Shown here piece after piece: positions 8,979-17,264 of a stretch of DNA of 64,000 bases (positions are counted from its first letter, which is position 1; every line of letters starts with the position of its first letter). The notes beneath the pieces are model-generated. The model was not told the DNA's origin and did not search any database. It saw only the letters and a list, made by a program, of their open reading frames with translations. The DNA is taken from positions 1,485,001 through 1,549,000 of the forward strand of contig NZ_LT222319.1 in assembly GCF_900074915.1 (NCBI RefSeq). Direction: 5' to 3'. Both the position numbers and the translations under genes were made by a program. Origin of the DNA: Pseudomonas cerasi (GTDB lineage: Bacteria; Pseudomonadota; Gammaproteobacteria; Pseudomonadales; Pseudomonadaceae).

Positions 8979-9440
8979 TCAGCCACGCACGCGCAGGGTC
9001 AGGCCCTTGAGGAAATTGCGCAGCAGTTGATCGCCACAGGCGCGGTAGTTGGTGTGTCCGACCTTGCGGAACAGGGCGCTCAGTTCTGGCTTGGAGACCG
9101 GGAAGTCGACTGATTTGAGGATGGCGTGCATGTCATCTTCTTTCAGTTCGAACGCCACGCGCAGTTTTTTCAGGACGATATTGTTGGTGATCGGCAAATC
9201 GATCGGCTGTGGCGGACGGCTTTCGTCCTTGCCACGCTTGAAGTAGACCAGGCCATCAAGGAAGTGCGCCATGATTTCATCGCTGCAATCCAGGTAGCCT
9301 TCTTCTTCCTCTTTTTTCATGAACGCGATGACATCGCTTTTCGACACTTCAAAACCGGTCAGTGCGGTGATCTCGACAATCTTGCTGTCGCTGATATCGA
9401 GCATGTAGCGCACGCTGCGCAGTACGTCGTTGTTCATCAT
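8979..9440 (-). CDS. DUF1456 (YehS-like) protein
   Basis: 153-aa protein made of two similar halves, each starting with a short helix and a DVLRSVRYMLDISD- or NIVLKKLRVAFELKEDD-type segment, as in YehS/DUF1456. The biochemical role is not established. The start at the tandem ATG (9440/9437) was chosen because it fits the family start NNDVLRSVRYML, with AGGA upstream; the longer frame to 9488 adds unrelated residues. It lies between trmO and an RNA-modification-type gene. Confidence 0.8.
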   Translation of the reverse strand: MMNNDVLRSVRYMLDISDSKIVEITALTGFEVSKSDVIAFMKKEEEEGYLDCSDEIMAHFLDGLVYFKRGKDESRPPQPIDLPITNNIVLKKLRVAFELKEDDMHAILKSVDFPVSKPELSALFRKVGHTNYRACGDQLLRNFLKGLTLRVRG

Positions 9441-9519
9441 GAGGCGTGGTTCCTGATAAGTCGTAGGGCAGCGCATGACGGTGGTCATGCGCGCTGTAAT
9501 AAGGTGGGTGGCGCGAGGG

Positions 9520-10230
9520 TCAGAACTTTTCCTTGGTCGTCATGTAGCGCCACTGGCCCTCGGGCAGTTTGCCCATGGACACGCCGCCAATACGGATACG
9601 GCGGATGGCGACGATCTTCAGGCCGACGGCCTCGCACAGCAGGGCGATGATGCCGGGCTGCGGATTTTTCATCGCAAAGCGCAGGCGGTTCTCGTTCTGC
9701 CAGCTGGCTTTCACGGCCGGCAGCTCCTTGCCTTTGTAAGTCAGGCCGTGGTTCAGCCGGTTGAGGCCATGAGCAACCATCTCGCCCGAGATCTCCACCA
9801 CGTATTCCTGCTCGATCTTGCTGCGGTCATCGGTGAGCTTGCGCAGGATCTTCCAGTCCTGGCTGAACACCATCAAGCCGCTGGCGTTGGCCTGCAGGCT
9901 TGAAATCGCCTCAAGGCGCATGAAGTGGCCCTTGAGCGGACGCTTGCTGTAGCTGTGCTCTACGGAAAGCGTGCCCGGAGTGATCATCTGCAAAGCCTCT
10001 TCGGCGCTTGCCGAGGCGGGTTTGTGCAGGATGATCGTCACCGGCTCCGGGGCGTCGGCCTTGGCGTCCGGGCTGAGTTCGATTTTCTGGGTGCTGACCT
10101 TGAAGTGCGGTTCTTCGATGACCTCGCCGTCCACCGTGACCCAGCCGCCCTCGATAAACAGCTCGGCCTCCCGGCGGGAGCAACCGACCAGCTCGATTAG
10201 GCGTTTGGAAAGGCGAATGGGGTCTGTCAT
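9520..10230 (-). CDS. RsuA/RluF-like pseudouridine synthase family protein, catalytic Asp apparently absent
   Basis: 236-aa protein with an N-terminal S4 RNA-binding domain (KRLIELVGCSRREAELFIEGGWVTVDGEVI) and a C-terminal RsuA/RluF-type fold (EQEYVVEISGE, then the final IGGVSMGKLPEGQWR typical of the family). Active members have GRLDxxTxGLL, whose Asp attacks the uracil. The matching stretch here reads SSLQANASGLMVF, with Gln in the Asp position, and the later RQIRRMC-like loop reads PGIIALLCEA. It may bind RNA without isomerising uridine, or use another residue. Fold assignment is firm, activity doubtful. Confidence 0.75.
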   Translation of the reverse strand: MTDPIRLSKRLIELVGCSRREAELFIEGGWVTVDGEVIEEPHFKVSTQKIELSPDAKADAPEPVTIILHKPASASAEEALQMITPGTLSVEHSYSKRPLKGHFMRLEAISSLQANASGLMVFSQDWKILRKLTDDRSKIEQEYVVEISGEMVAHGLNRLNHGLTYKGKELPAVKASWQNENRLRFAMKNPQPGIIALLCEAVGLKIVAIRRIRIGGVSMGKLPEGQWRYMTTKEKF

Positions 10231-10322
10231 GACAAAAAAGCCGTTTGCTAAAATAAAGTCGCCATTGTAACCGTCTGGCGACGGTTAATCGCGGCAACAT
10301 TGCATCTGCGTTGCAATCGATG

Positions 10323-10763
10323 TCATTGACGATCGATCAGGCGCATTCTGAGCATGGGGTAAGGCTGGCCCAGGCCATCGACTTCAGAGCGGCTGACAAC
10401 CTCGAAACCATGCCTGCGGTAAAACCCCAACGCCTGCGTATTCTGCTCGTTGACGTCCAGTTCACGGATATTGAACTGCTCGATTGCATGAGCCAGCAAC
10501 TGCGTGCCCAGCGTCTGGCCGCGATGGTCCGGGTCGATGAACAGAATATCCAGACTGGTCTTGCGCGTGCCCGCAAAGCCGGTGATGTTGAGCTGTTCAT
10601 CCCGGGTACAGAACAGGGTCACACTGCCCAGATACTGCGGCAGCAGCCCCTTGAGCCGGGTGATGTAGGCGTCTGGCAGAAAGTCATGGGTCGCGCGCAC
10701 CGAGCGTTCCCATACCTCGGTCAATTCCGGGTAATCGTGGGTATCCGGTGTATACAGCGGCAT
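10323..10763 (-). CDS. GNAT-family N-acetyltransferase
   Basis: 146-aa GNAT protein. The acetyl-CoA binding region is visible as ILFIDPDHRGQTLGTQLLAHA (Q/RxxGxG/A-like motif) and the late motif as NTQALGFYRRHGFEVVSRSE. It resembles YjaB-type enzymes; the substrate cannot be told. The start MPLYTPDTHDYPEL at 10763 has AGGAGG 7 bases upstream, better than the in-frame codon at 10799. A terminator separates it from rimO upstream on the same strand. Confidence 0.8.
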   Translation of the reverse strand: MPLYTPDTHDYPELTEVWERSVRATHDFLPDAYITRLKGLLPQYLGSVTLFCTRDEQLNITGFAGTRKTSLDILFIDPDHRGQTLGTQLLAHAIEQFNIRELDVNEQNTQALGFYRRHGFEVVSRSEVDGLGQPYPMLRMRLIDRQ

Positions 10764-10810
10764 CTCGCGTCCTCCTTTCAGCTGGTCCTGGATAGACAAC
10801 AGCCGGAGAC

Positions 10811-10843
10811 AAAAAAGCCCTGCCGGTTAAAGGGCAGGGCTTT
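10811..10843 (-). terminator. Intrinsic terminator of rimO
   Basis: Stem AAAGCCCTGCC (10814-10824) pairs with GGCAGGGCTTT (10833-10843); read on the minus strand it ends in a T run. It lies 23 bp beyond the rimO stop. Confidence 0.85.
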
Positions 10844-10865
10844 CGTTTGCAACCAGGGCGAGCGC

Positions 10866-12209
10866 TTAGAGCATCTCGGCCCACAGGTCGTATTCGTCGG
10901 CATCGGTCACCCGGCACATGATCTTGTCGCCGGGCTGAACGGTACTGCCGTCTTCCAGGCCGATGAACACGTTGCCGTCGATTTCCGGGGCGTCGAAGAA
11001 GCAGCGGCCCACGGCACCACGATCGTCGACTTCGTCGATCAGCACTTCGATTTCCTTGCCGATCTTCATCTGCAGGCGCGCAGCGCTGATTGCCTGCTGA
11101 TGAGCCATGAAACGATCCCAGCGATCCTGCTTGACGTCGTCCGGCACGATGGCCGCGTCCAGCAGATTGGCGGGCGCGCCTTCAACCGGCGAGTACTGGA
11201 AGCAGCCAACCCGGTCCAGCTGCGCTTCGGTAAGCCAGTCCAGCAGGTACTGGAAGTCTTCTTCGGTTTCGCCGGGAAAGCCGACGATGAAGGTCGAACG
11301 GATGATCAAGTCAGGACACTGCTCACGCCAGTTCTTGATGCGTGCCAGCGTCTTGTCTTCGAAGGCCGGACGCTTCATCAGCTTGAGGATTTTCGGGCTG
11401 GCGTGCTGGAACGGGATGTCCAGGTACGGCAGGATCTTGCCAGCGGCCATCAACGGGATCAGTTCGTCGACGTGCGGGTACGGGTAGACATAGTGCAAGC
11501 GCACCCAGACGCCCATCGAGCCCAGCGCCTGGCACAGCTCGGTCATGCGGGTCTTGACCGGCTGACCGTCCCAGAAACCGGTACGGTATTTGACGTCAAC
11601 GCCATAGGCGCTGGTGTCCTGGGAAATGACCAGCAGTTCCTTCACGCCGGATTTTACCAGGCGCTTGGCCTCGTCCAGCACATCGCCCACCGGGCGGCTG
11701 ACCAGCTTGCCGCGCATCGACGGGATGATGCAGAAGCTGCAACTGTGGTTGCAGCCTTCGGAAATTTTCAGATACGCGTAGTGACGCGGGGTCAGTTTGA
11801 CACCTTGTGGCGGCACCAGATCGATCAGCGGATTGTGATCCTGACGGGGCGGCACTACGTCGTGCACCGCGTTGACCACCTGTTCATATTGCTGCGGGCC
11901 GGTCACCGACAGCACGCTGGGGTGTACGTCGCGGATGACATTGGCGTCGACGCCCATGCAGCCGGTAACGATGACCTTGCCGTTTTCCTTGATGGCTTCG
12001 CCGATCACTTCCAGCGACTCGGCCTTGGCCGTATCGATGAAGCCACAGGTGTTGACCACCACCACGTCGGCGTCCTCGTAGGTCGCAACGACTTCGTAAC
12101 CTTCCATGCGCAGTTGGGTCAGGATGCGTTCAGAGTCAACGAGTGCCTTTGGGCAACCCAGTGAAACGAATCCAACCTTGGGGGCGGACGGCGTGGTGAC
12201 GGTGGACAT
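10866..12209 (-). CDS. rimO: Ribosomal protein uS12 methylthiotransferase RimO
   Basis: Radical SAM methylthiotransferase (447 aa) acting on Asp88 of ribosomal protein uS12. The N-terminal UPF0004 domain supplies Cys19, Cys55 and Cys84 for one Fe-S cluster; the radical SAM motif CNHSCSFC (Cys153, Cys157, Cys160) holds the other; a TRAM domain ends the protein. The ATG at 12209 is preceded by GAGG 7 bases upstream; the longer frame to 12284 adds a low-complexity leader and was rejected. Confidence 0.96.
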   Translation of the reverse strand: MSTVTTPSAPKVGFVSLGCPKALVDSERILTQLRMEGYEVVATYEDADVVVVNTCGFIDTAKAESLEVIGEAIKENGKVIVTGCMGVDANVIRDVHPSVLSVTGPQQYEQVVNAVHDVVPPRQDHNPLIDLVPPQGVKLTPRHYAYLKISEGCNHSCSFCIIPSMRGKLVSRPVGDVLDEAKRLVKSGVKELLVISQDTSAYGVDVKYRTGFWDGQPVKTRMTELCQALGSMGVWVRLHYVYPYPHVDELIPLMAAGKILPYLDIPFQHASPKILKLMKRPAFEDKTLARIKNWREQCPDLIIRSTFIVGFPGETEEDFQYLLDWLTEAQLDRVGCFQYSPVEGAPANLLDAAIVPDDVKQDRWDRFMAHQQAISAARLQMKIGKEIEVLIDEVDDRGAVGRCFFDAPEIDGNVFIGLEDGSTVQPGDKIMCRVTDADEYDLWAEML

Positions 12210-12521
12210 GGCAAACCTCGGCGTGAAGGGCACCCGGACGCGAAGCGCAGGCGCTGACTGGGCGCTTGCTGCGCCTCTGATCAAAAAGTGCGCAATTCTA
12301 GCGGTGAGTGGACAGGATGACCAGCGTTTGCATGAGAATTACGACGTACGCGAGACGCAGCCGGGGCCAGCGCCCACCCATTCGATCGCATCATGATCGA
12401 CAGTAGCTTCGGTGCACGCAGTGTATTGAGGGGCATGGACGAGGTTGCAGCGTGCGACTGAGACATTTTTGAATGCAGTCCAGGCCCGCATGGATAGGCC
12501 TGGACTGACTTTCACATGTTC
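12210..12521. other. Intergenic region, no gene seen
   Basis: 312 bp between rimO and the catalase-family gene, carrying the rimO promoter region. A strong inverted repeat, CAGTCCAGGCC (12476-12486) with GGCCTGGACTG (12497-12507), lies 15 bp from the end of the catalase gene and may terminate it, although no T run follows on the minus strand. Nothing else is recognised. Confidence 0.6.
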
Positions 12522-13613
12522 TCAGCGCCGCGGTTCGTGCATCGGGCAGCCGTTGTGCTGACTGCGAAAGCCCGCCGAGTGTTCATAGGCCGGTTTGCGC
12601 ACGCGCATGACGCCGCCCAATGGACGATGCGCCTCAAGGCCGTGCCACGGGCTGAATGCCATGGCTTCGTCAATTTCCTGAACGTTTTGCTCGGACCACG
12701 ACGACTGGCGGGGCACATCGATGCGAGCGACGGTGACGTAGGGGCTGAGGTCTTCCGGCCAGATCGCCGAGGCGTCCTCGATCGGCATTTTTTCCAGGTC
12801 CGTGGCCAGCTGAACGCGGACTTCCCAGCTGGCGTCGTGTTCAAGAAAAAACGCTTTGACCGCTTCGCGCAGACCGTCCGGATTGTCTTTGAGGTCCAGC
12901 GCCTTGTCGGTCAGCGCAATCAGCTCGGCGGAGACGGGCACGACGCTGAGCTTGGCGTAGTAGGGGCCATATAGAAAAGGCACGACGGTGTAGAACGTCT
13001 CGCCGAGGATGTGGGTCATCGGGTGCCCGCCGAGACTTCTCAGTGTGCCACTTTCGCCCCCTGCAGACTCGATCACCGACTCAATGCCGCGCAGGACGGC
13101 AGACGACGCACGTTTCATGCCCGGAGCCTTGTCGGTCGTTTTGGCCAGCAACTTCAAGGTCTTCAGGAAGGCCTTGGGGTCCTTGGCGGTAAAGGCCTTG
13201 GCGTTTTGCATGACGAAATCCTGAGTGGTTGCCTCTGCGCTGCCAGGCAAGCGCGCGCCTTCGACGCCGACCAGTTTGATGGCCAGGCCTCTGGGCGTGG
13301 ATACCTTGTCGTCGAGAATGTCGCCCGGGTTGGTCGAGAAGCGCATGACGACCGGGAAGTTGCCGGGCCTGGCAAAGGCACCCTGGGCCAACGGCTCGGG
13401 CAGGTCGCCGTAGACCTGAATCTGACCGTGAAGCAAGCCGTGAGCCTTGGCGTGCACACTGCGAATGGCGTGCCCCGTGTCTTGATACGTGGTCTCGAGG
13501 ATGGAATGCATGGCTTCGACCAGCTCTTTGCTGGTCTGCGCTTCATCGTCCGGAACGACTTCAAATGAGGGCTGGAAGGGTAACGGCTGGACAGTCAGGT
13601 TTTGTGTGGTCAT
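12522..13613 (-). CDS. Catalase-family (haem-dependent) protein
   Basis: 363-aa protein of the short catalase-related family. It has RSVHAKAHGLLHGQI near residue 55, RFSTNPGD and PRGLAIKLVGVEG matching the catalase core, and DFVMQNAKAF. It is much shorter than classical monofunctional catalases (about 480 aa or more) and lacks a signal peptide. Relatives include peroxidases and lipoxygenase-linked haem proteins, so hydrogen peroxide removal is plausible but unproven. It stands alone. Confidence 0.75.
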   Translation of the reverse strand: MTTQNLTVQPLPFQPSFEVVPDDEAQTSKELVEAMHSILETTYQDTGHAIRSVHAKAHGLLHGQIQVYGDLPEPLAQGAFARPGNFPVVMRFSTNPGDILDDKVSTPRGLAIKLVGVEGARLPGSAEATTQDFVMQNAKAFTAKDPKAFLKTLKLLAKTTDKAPGMKRASSAVLRGIESVIESAGGESGTLRSLGGHPMTHILGETFYTVVPFLYGPYYAKLSVVPVSAELIALTDKALDLKDNPDGLREAVKAFFLEHDASWEVRVQLATDLEKMPIEDASAIWPEDLSPYVTVARIDVPRQSSWSEQNVQEIDEAMAFSPWHGLEAHRPLGGVMRVRKPAYEHSAGFRSQHNGCPMHEPRR

Positions 13614-13946
13614 CAGAGCATCTCGGTGGGAGGGGATCAGGGTGCCCTGGCGTCGATGCGGTTCTTGAAGACCCCTGATGCGGCAGGCTTAAGTAATGAC
13701 CGGCCGATATTTTTGTCGTTCCATGAGAAATGTTGCTTCGAAAAACTGCTTCAAGGGGCCGTGATCAAGGCGTGGTGGCAGGCCGGATCGATATAACCAT
13801 CTGCGTTTCACCAAGAATTACGACGAGTGCTGCGTTATGCTTCGCGCCATCGCGCCGAGGCATGTCAATGTCTGGCTGAATCTGAATTGTTACGCCTTGT
13901 GATGTTCTCAGTGTTGAACCTCATGTCTGGTTTCCGGGAGTAGTGG
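13614..13946. other. Intergenic region, no gene seen
   Basis: 333 bp between the divergent catalase-family gene and kup; both promoters should lie here. A short plus-strand frame (13602-13796) looks spurious. GGGAG about 7 bases before the kup ATG is its ribosome binding site. No riboswitch or other structure was recognised. Confidence 0.5.
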
Positions 13947-15842
13947 ATGAGTCAAGCAAACAGTCATGCGGAGGCCGGAGGCGCTGCCAAGCCCATCGGA
14001 CTGCTGATCGCCGCAGTCGGGGTGGTTTACGGCGACATCGGCACCAGTCCGCTGTACACCCTCAAGGAGGTGTTTCAGGGGGGATACGGCGTGGAAGTGA
14101 CCCATGATGCGATTCTCGGGGTACTGTCGCTGATCTTCTGGTCGCTGATCTGGGTGGTTTCCTTCAAATACATGGCGTTCGTCCTGCGTGCCGATAACCA
14201 GGGCGAGGGCGGCATCATGGCGCTGATGGCCCTGGCGCGGCGTGCGTCGGCCAAGCATCCCCGCCTGCAAATGATGATGGTGGTGTTCGGACTGTTCGGC
14301 GCCGCATTGTTCTACGGTGACAGCATGATCACCCCGGCAGTTTCGGTGTTGTCGGCGATGGAAGGGCTTGAACTGGCGTTCGATGGCCTCGATCACTGGA
14401 TCGTGCCTATGGCGCTGGTGGTGCTGGTGGGCCTGTTTCTGATTCAGCGTCATGGCACCGCGCGCATCGGCGTGCTGTTCGGCCCGGTGATGGTGACCTG
14501 GTTTCTGGTGCTCGGTGCGCTGGGTGTCTATGGCATCATGCAGTCGCCGGAAGTGCTGAAAGCGGTCAATCCGGCATGGGGTGTGAATTTCTTCATCATT
14601 CATCCGGGCATTGGTGTGGCCATTCTGGGTGCTGTGGTGCTCGCCCTGACGGGGGCCGAGGCGCTGTATGCCGACATGGGTCACTTTGGCCGCAAGCCGA
14701 TTTCACGTGCCTGGTTCATCCTCGTGCTGCCTGCGTTGCTGCTCAACTATTTCGGTCAGGGTGCGCTGGTGCTGGGCAATCCTGAAACGGTTCGTAACCC
14801 GTTCTACCTGCTGGCGCCGGGCTGGGCGCTGCTGCCACTGATCGGTCTGTCGACGATGGCGACCATCATTGCCTCGCAAGCGGTGATCTCCGGTGCCTTC
14901 TCGATGACGCTGCAGGCGATCCAGTTGGGCTACATTCCGCGCATGCACATCCAGCACACCTCCAGCGACGCGCAAGGCCAGATCTATATCGGTGCCGTCA
15001 ACTGGGCGCTGATGGCGGGCGTGATTCTGCTGGTGATCGGCTTCGAATCGTCTGGCGCGCTGGCGTCCGCCTACGGCGTGGCGGTGACCGGGACCATGCT
15101 CTGCACCACCATTCTGGTGTCGACGGTCATGCTGATGCTCTGGAAATGGCCGCCATTGCTGGCCGTTCCATTGCTGATCTGCCTGCTGCTGGTGGACGGT
15201 CTGTTCTTCGCGGCCAACGTGCCGAAGATCTTCCAGGGCGGGGCCTTCCCGGTGCTGGCGGGTGCGGTGCTGTTTATTCTCATGACCACCTGGAAGCGCG
15301 GCAAGCAATTGCTCGCGGAGCGAATCGACGAGGGCGGCCTGCCATTGCCGATCTTCATCGGCAGTATTCGCGTCCAGCCCCCGCATCGGGTGCAGGGCAC
15401 GGCAGTGTTCCTGACGGCGCGTTCGGATGCCGTGCCCCATGCGCTGTTGCACAATATGCTGCACAACCAGGTGTTGCATGAACAAGTGGTGCTGTTGACG
15501 GTGGTGTATGAAGATTCGCCGCGTGTACCGTCCGCTCAGCGCTTCGAAGTGGAATCCTATGGCGAAGGCTTCTATAGGGTGATCCTGCACTTCGGCTTTA
15601 TCGATGAGCCCGATGTGCCGGCTGCGCTGGCCTTGTGTCACTTGCCGGAGCTGGACTTCAGTCCGATGCGCACCACGTACTTCCTCAGCCGCGAGACGGT
15701 GATCCCGTCCAAGATGGATGGCATGGCGCGTTGGCGTGAAGCGTTGTTCGCCTTCATGCTCAAGAACGCCAACGGCAACTTGCGCTTCTTCAAGCTGCCG
15801 TTCAACCGGGTGATCGAGCTGGGTACGCAAGTGGAGATGTAA
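13947..15842 (+). CDS. kup: Potassium uptake protein Kup
   Basis: Low-affinity proton-coupled K+ transporter (631 aa) of the inner membrane. About twelve hydrophobic helices fill residues 20-435, and a hydrophilic C-terminal domain of roughly 190 residues faces the cytoplasm. The signature [18 protein letters not shown] lies in the first helix, followed by the [10 protein letters not shown] and [11 protein letters not shown] segments. A bidirectional terminator separates it from virJ. Confidence 0.96.
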   Translation: MSQANSHAEAGGAAKPIGLLIAAVGVVYGDIGTSPLYTLKEVFQGGYGVEVTHDAILGVLSLIFWSLIWVVSFKYMAFVLRADNQGEGGIMALMALARRASAKHPRLQMMMVVFGLFGAALFYGDSMITPAVSVLSAMEGLELAFDGLDHWIVPMALVVLVGLFLIQRHGTARIGVLFGPVMVTWFLVLGALGVYGIMQSPEVLKAVNPAWGVNFFIIHPGIGVAILGAVVLALTGAEALYADMGHFGRKPISRAWFILVLPALLLNYFGQGALVLGNPETVRNPFYLLAPGWALLPLIGLSTMATIIASQAVISGAFSMTLQAIQLGYIPRMHIQHTSSDAQGQIYIGAVNWALMAGVILLVIGFESSGALASAYGVAVTGTMLCTTILVSTVMLMLWKWPPLLAVPLLICLLLVDGLFFAANVPKIFQGGAFPVLAGAVLFILMTTWKRGKQLLAERIDEGGLPLPIFIGSIRVQPPHRVQGTAVFLTARSDAVPHALLHNMLHNQVLHEQVVLLTVVYEDSPRVPSAQRFEVESYGEGFYRVILHFGFIDEPDVPAALALCHLPELDFSPMRTTYFLSRETVIPSKMDGMARWREALFAFMLKNANGNLRFFKLPFNRVIELGTQVEM

Positions 15843-15874
15843 ACGTTGTCCGGGTTGTCCGGCAGCGCAGATAA

Positions 15875-15912
15875 AAAAATCCCGGCAACCTCACGGTGCC
15901 GGGATTTTTTTG
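15875..15912. terminator. Bidirectional terminator between kup and virJ
   Basis: AAAAAATCCCGGC pairs with GCCGGGATTTTTT around a short loop, giving a stem with T runs on both strands between the convergent kup and virJ genes. Confidence 0.92.
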
Positions 15913-15929
15913 GGTCGCAGACTGCAGCG

Positions 15930-17264
15930 TTACTGAGCGGTAGTCTTGCCCTGACGCTTGTTGATCGCGTCGATCAGACGTTTGGCCAGTGCCGGGTAGT
16001 CTTCATCGAAGTGATGACCGCCTGGTAACTGAACCGCTTCGCCAACGGCGGTGGTGTCGGTGCAACCGCTGTCTTTCTTCTCTTCTACGCCGTAAACGCA
16101 GAACACCTTGGCGGCTGGCAGCTTGGCCATTTCCTGTCCGGTGGTGGCTTCCTTGCCTGCGTTACCGAGCCAGCCGTCAACGTGAATCTCGAAGCTGCCA
16201 GTGCGCGCGAAGGCCAGCAGAATGATTGCGTCAACCCGGTTCTGATCGTCTACGGCCAGGCGATTGTAGATGGCTGGCATAACGTCCGCACCGAACGAGT
16301 AGCCAGCCAGGATGAAGCGCTTGGTGCCCCATTTCTGACGGTAGTGGTTCATCAGGTCGGTGAGGTCGACGGCGGTCTGTTCCGGCGTCTTGTGTTCCCA
16401 GTAGTAGCGCAGCACATCGATGCCGACCACCGGGTAGCCCATCTTGGCCATGTCGCCAGCCACGACCTTGTCCAGGTCGCGCCATCCGCCGTCACCGGAC
16501 ATGAACAGCGTCACCGTGTCAGACGGCTGGCTGGCCGGGACTTCGACCGTTGGTATGCCCAGTCCGCCGCTGTCATTCTCGCCGAGCAGCAGATGACGAA
16601 GTTCGGTATTGAGCACCTGAGGCAGCGGAATGTCGTAGTCGCTGATGCTGGTGTCGGCGTTGGTCTGGTCGCGCACGAACGCTGCGCTCGGATCATCCGG
16701 CGCGTCATTCCAGGCGGCCAGCCAGTGCCCGTGCTCAGCCTTTTGTGGCAGTGGCACGTCACAGATCTGTGGTGGCTTTTCATCCTCTTCCACAACAGGC
16801 GGCGGGTTCGAGGCATGTTCAAGCGCAAAACCTACGGAAATGGCCTGCGCCTTGTCATCGGTCTGTCCGGCCAGCCAGCGCCAGGCCAGCGTTGCACCAG
16901 GGCCTATGCCACCGACGACCTTTGCCGGGCCGTCGAGCTTCGCCAGAGCGTCCTGGAAGGTCTTCTGCTGCAGGACGCAGTCGTCCTTGGGCAACACCAC
17001 CTGAATGATGCGTGCTGACGCATCCTTGCTGATCGCCAGCAATTGTTTGTCGGTCAACATGTCTTCAGCGGTAACGGCCAGTGCGATACGGGTCTTGATG
17101 CTGGTGGCCGGTGTTACGCTGGTCAGCGGCGCGCCACCGTCAAGGTTCGAGTGTTCCAGTGATGCGGGCGGGGCGGGGCGGGTCCAGACCCAGACTCCCA
17201 GCGCTACGATTAAAAGAACAATTACCAGAGCTGCGAGCAAAAGGCGCCAGGAGCGTCGAATCAT
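15930..17264 (-). CDS. virJ: VirJ/AcvB-family periplasmic serine hydrolase
   Basis: 444-aa protein with an N-terminal membrane anchor or signal (about residues 5-27) and a C-terminal alpha/beta-hydrolase VirJ domain: LFMSGDGGWRDLD, then the nucleophile elbow GYSFGAD and the late His in LPGGHHFDEDY. Family members next to mprF (PA0919 type, AcvB) hydrolyse aminoacyl-phosphatidylglycerol, reversing MprF. The start overlaps the mprF stop (ATGA), so the two are translationally coupled and probably tune membrane charge together. Confidence 0.87.
   Translation of the reverse strand: MIRRSWRLLLAALVIVLLIVALGVWVWTRPAPPASLEHSNLDGGAPLTSVTPATSIKTRIALAVTAEDMLTDKQLLAISKDASARIIQVVLPKDDCVLQQKTFQDALAKLDGPAKVVGGIGPGATLAWRWLAGQTDDKAQAISVGFALEHASNPPPVVEEDEKPPQICDVPLPQKAEHGHWLAAWNDAPDDPSAAFVRDQTNADTSISDYDIPLPQVLNTELRHLLLGENDSGGLGIPTVEVPASQPSDTVTLFMSGDGGWRDLDKVVAGDMAKMGYPVVGIDVLRYYWEHKTPEQTAVDLTDLMNHYRQKWGTKRFILAGYSFGADVMPAIYNRLAVDDQNRVDAIILLAFARTGSFEIHVDGWLGNAGKEATTGQEMAKLPAAKVFCVYGVEEKKDSGCTDTTAVGEAVQLPGGHHFDEDYPALAKRLIDAINKRQGKTTAQ

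Noticed and set aside
10311..12164. 617-codon plus-strand open frame opposite rimO
   Set aside because: It mirrors rimO and the GNAT gene on the other strand, has no domain-like motifs, and arises from high-GC codon bias.
12476..12507. Hairpin considered as a catalase-gene terminator
   Set aside because: Good stem but no T run downstream on the minus strand; kept only as a note in the intergenic entry.
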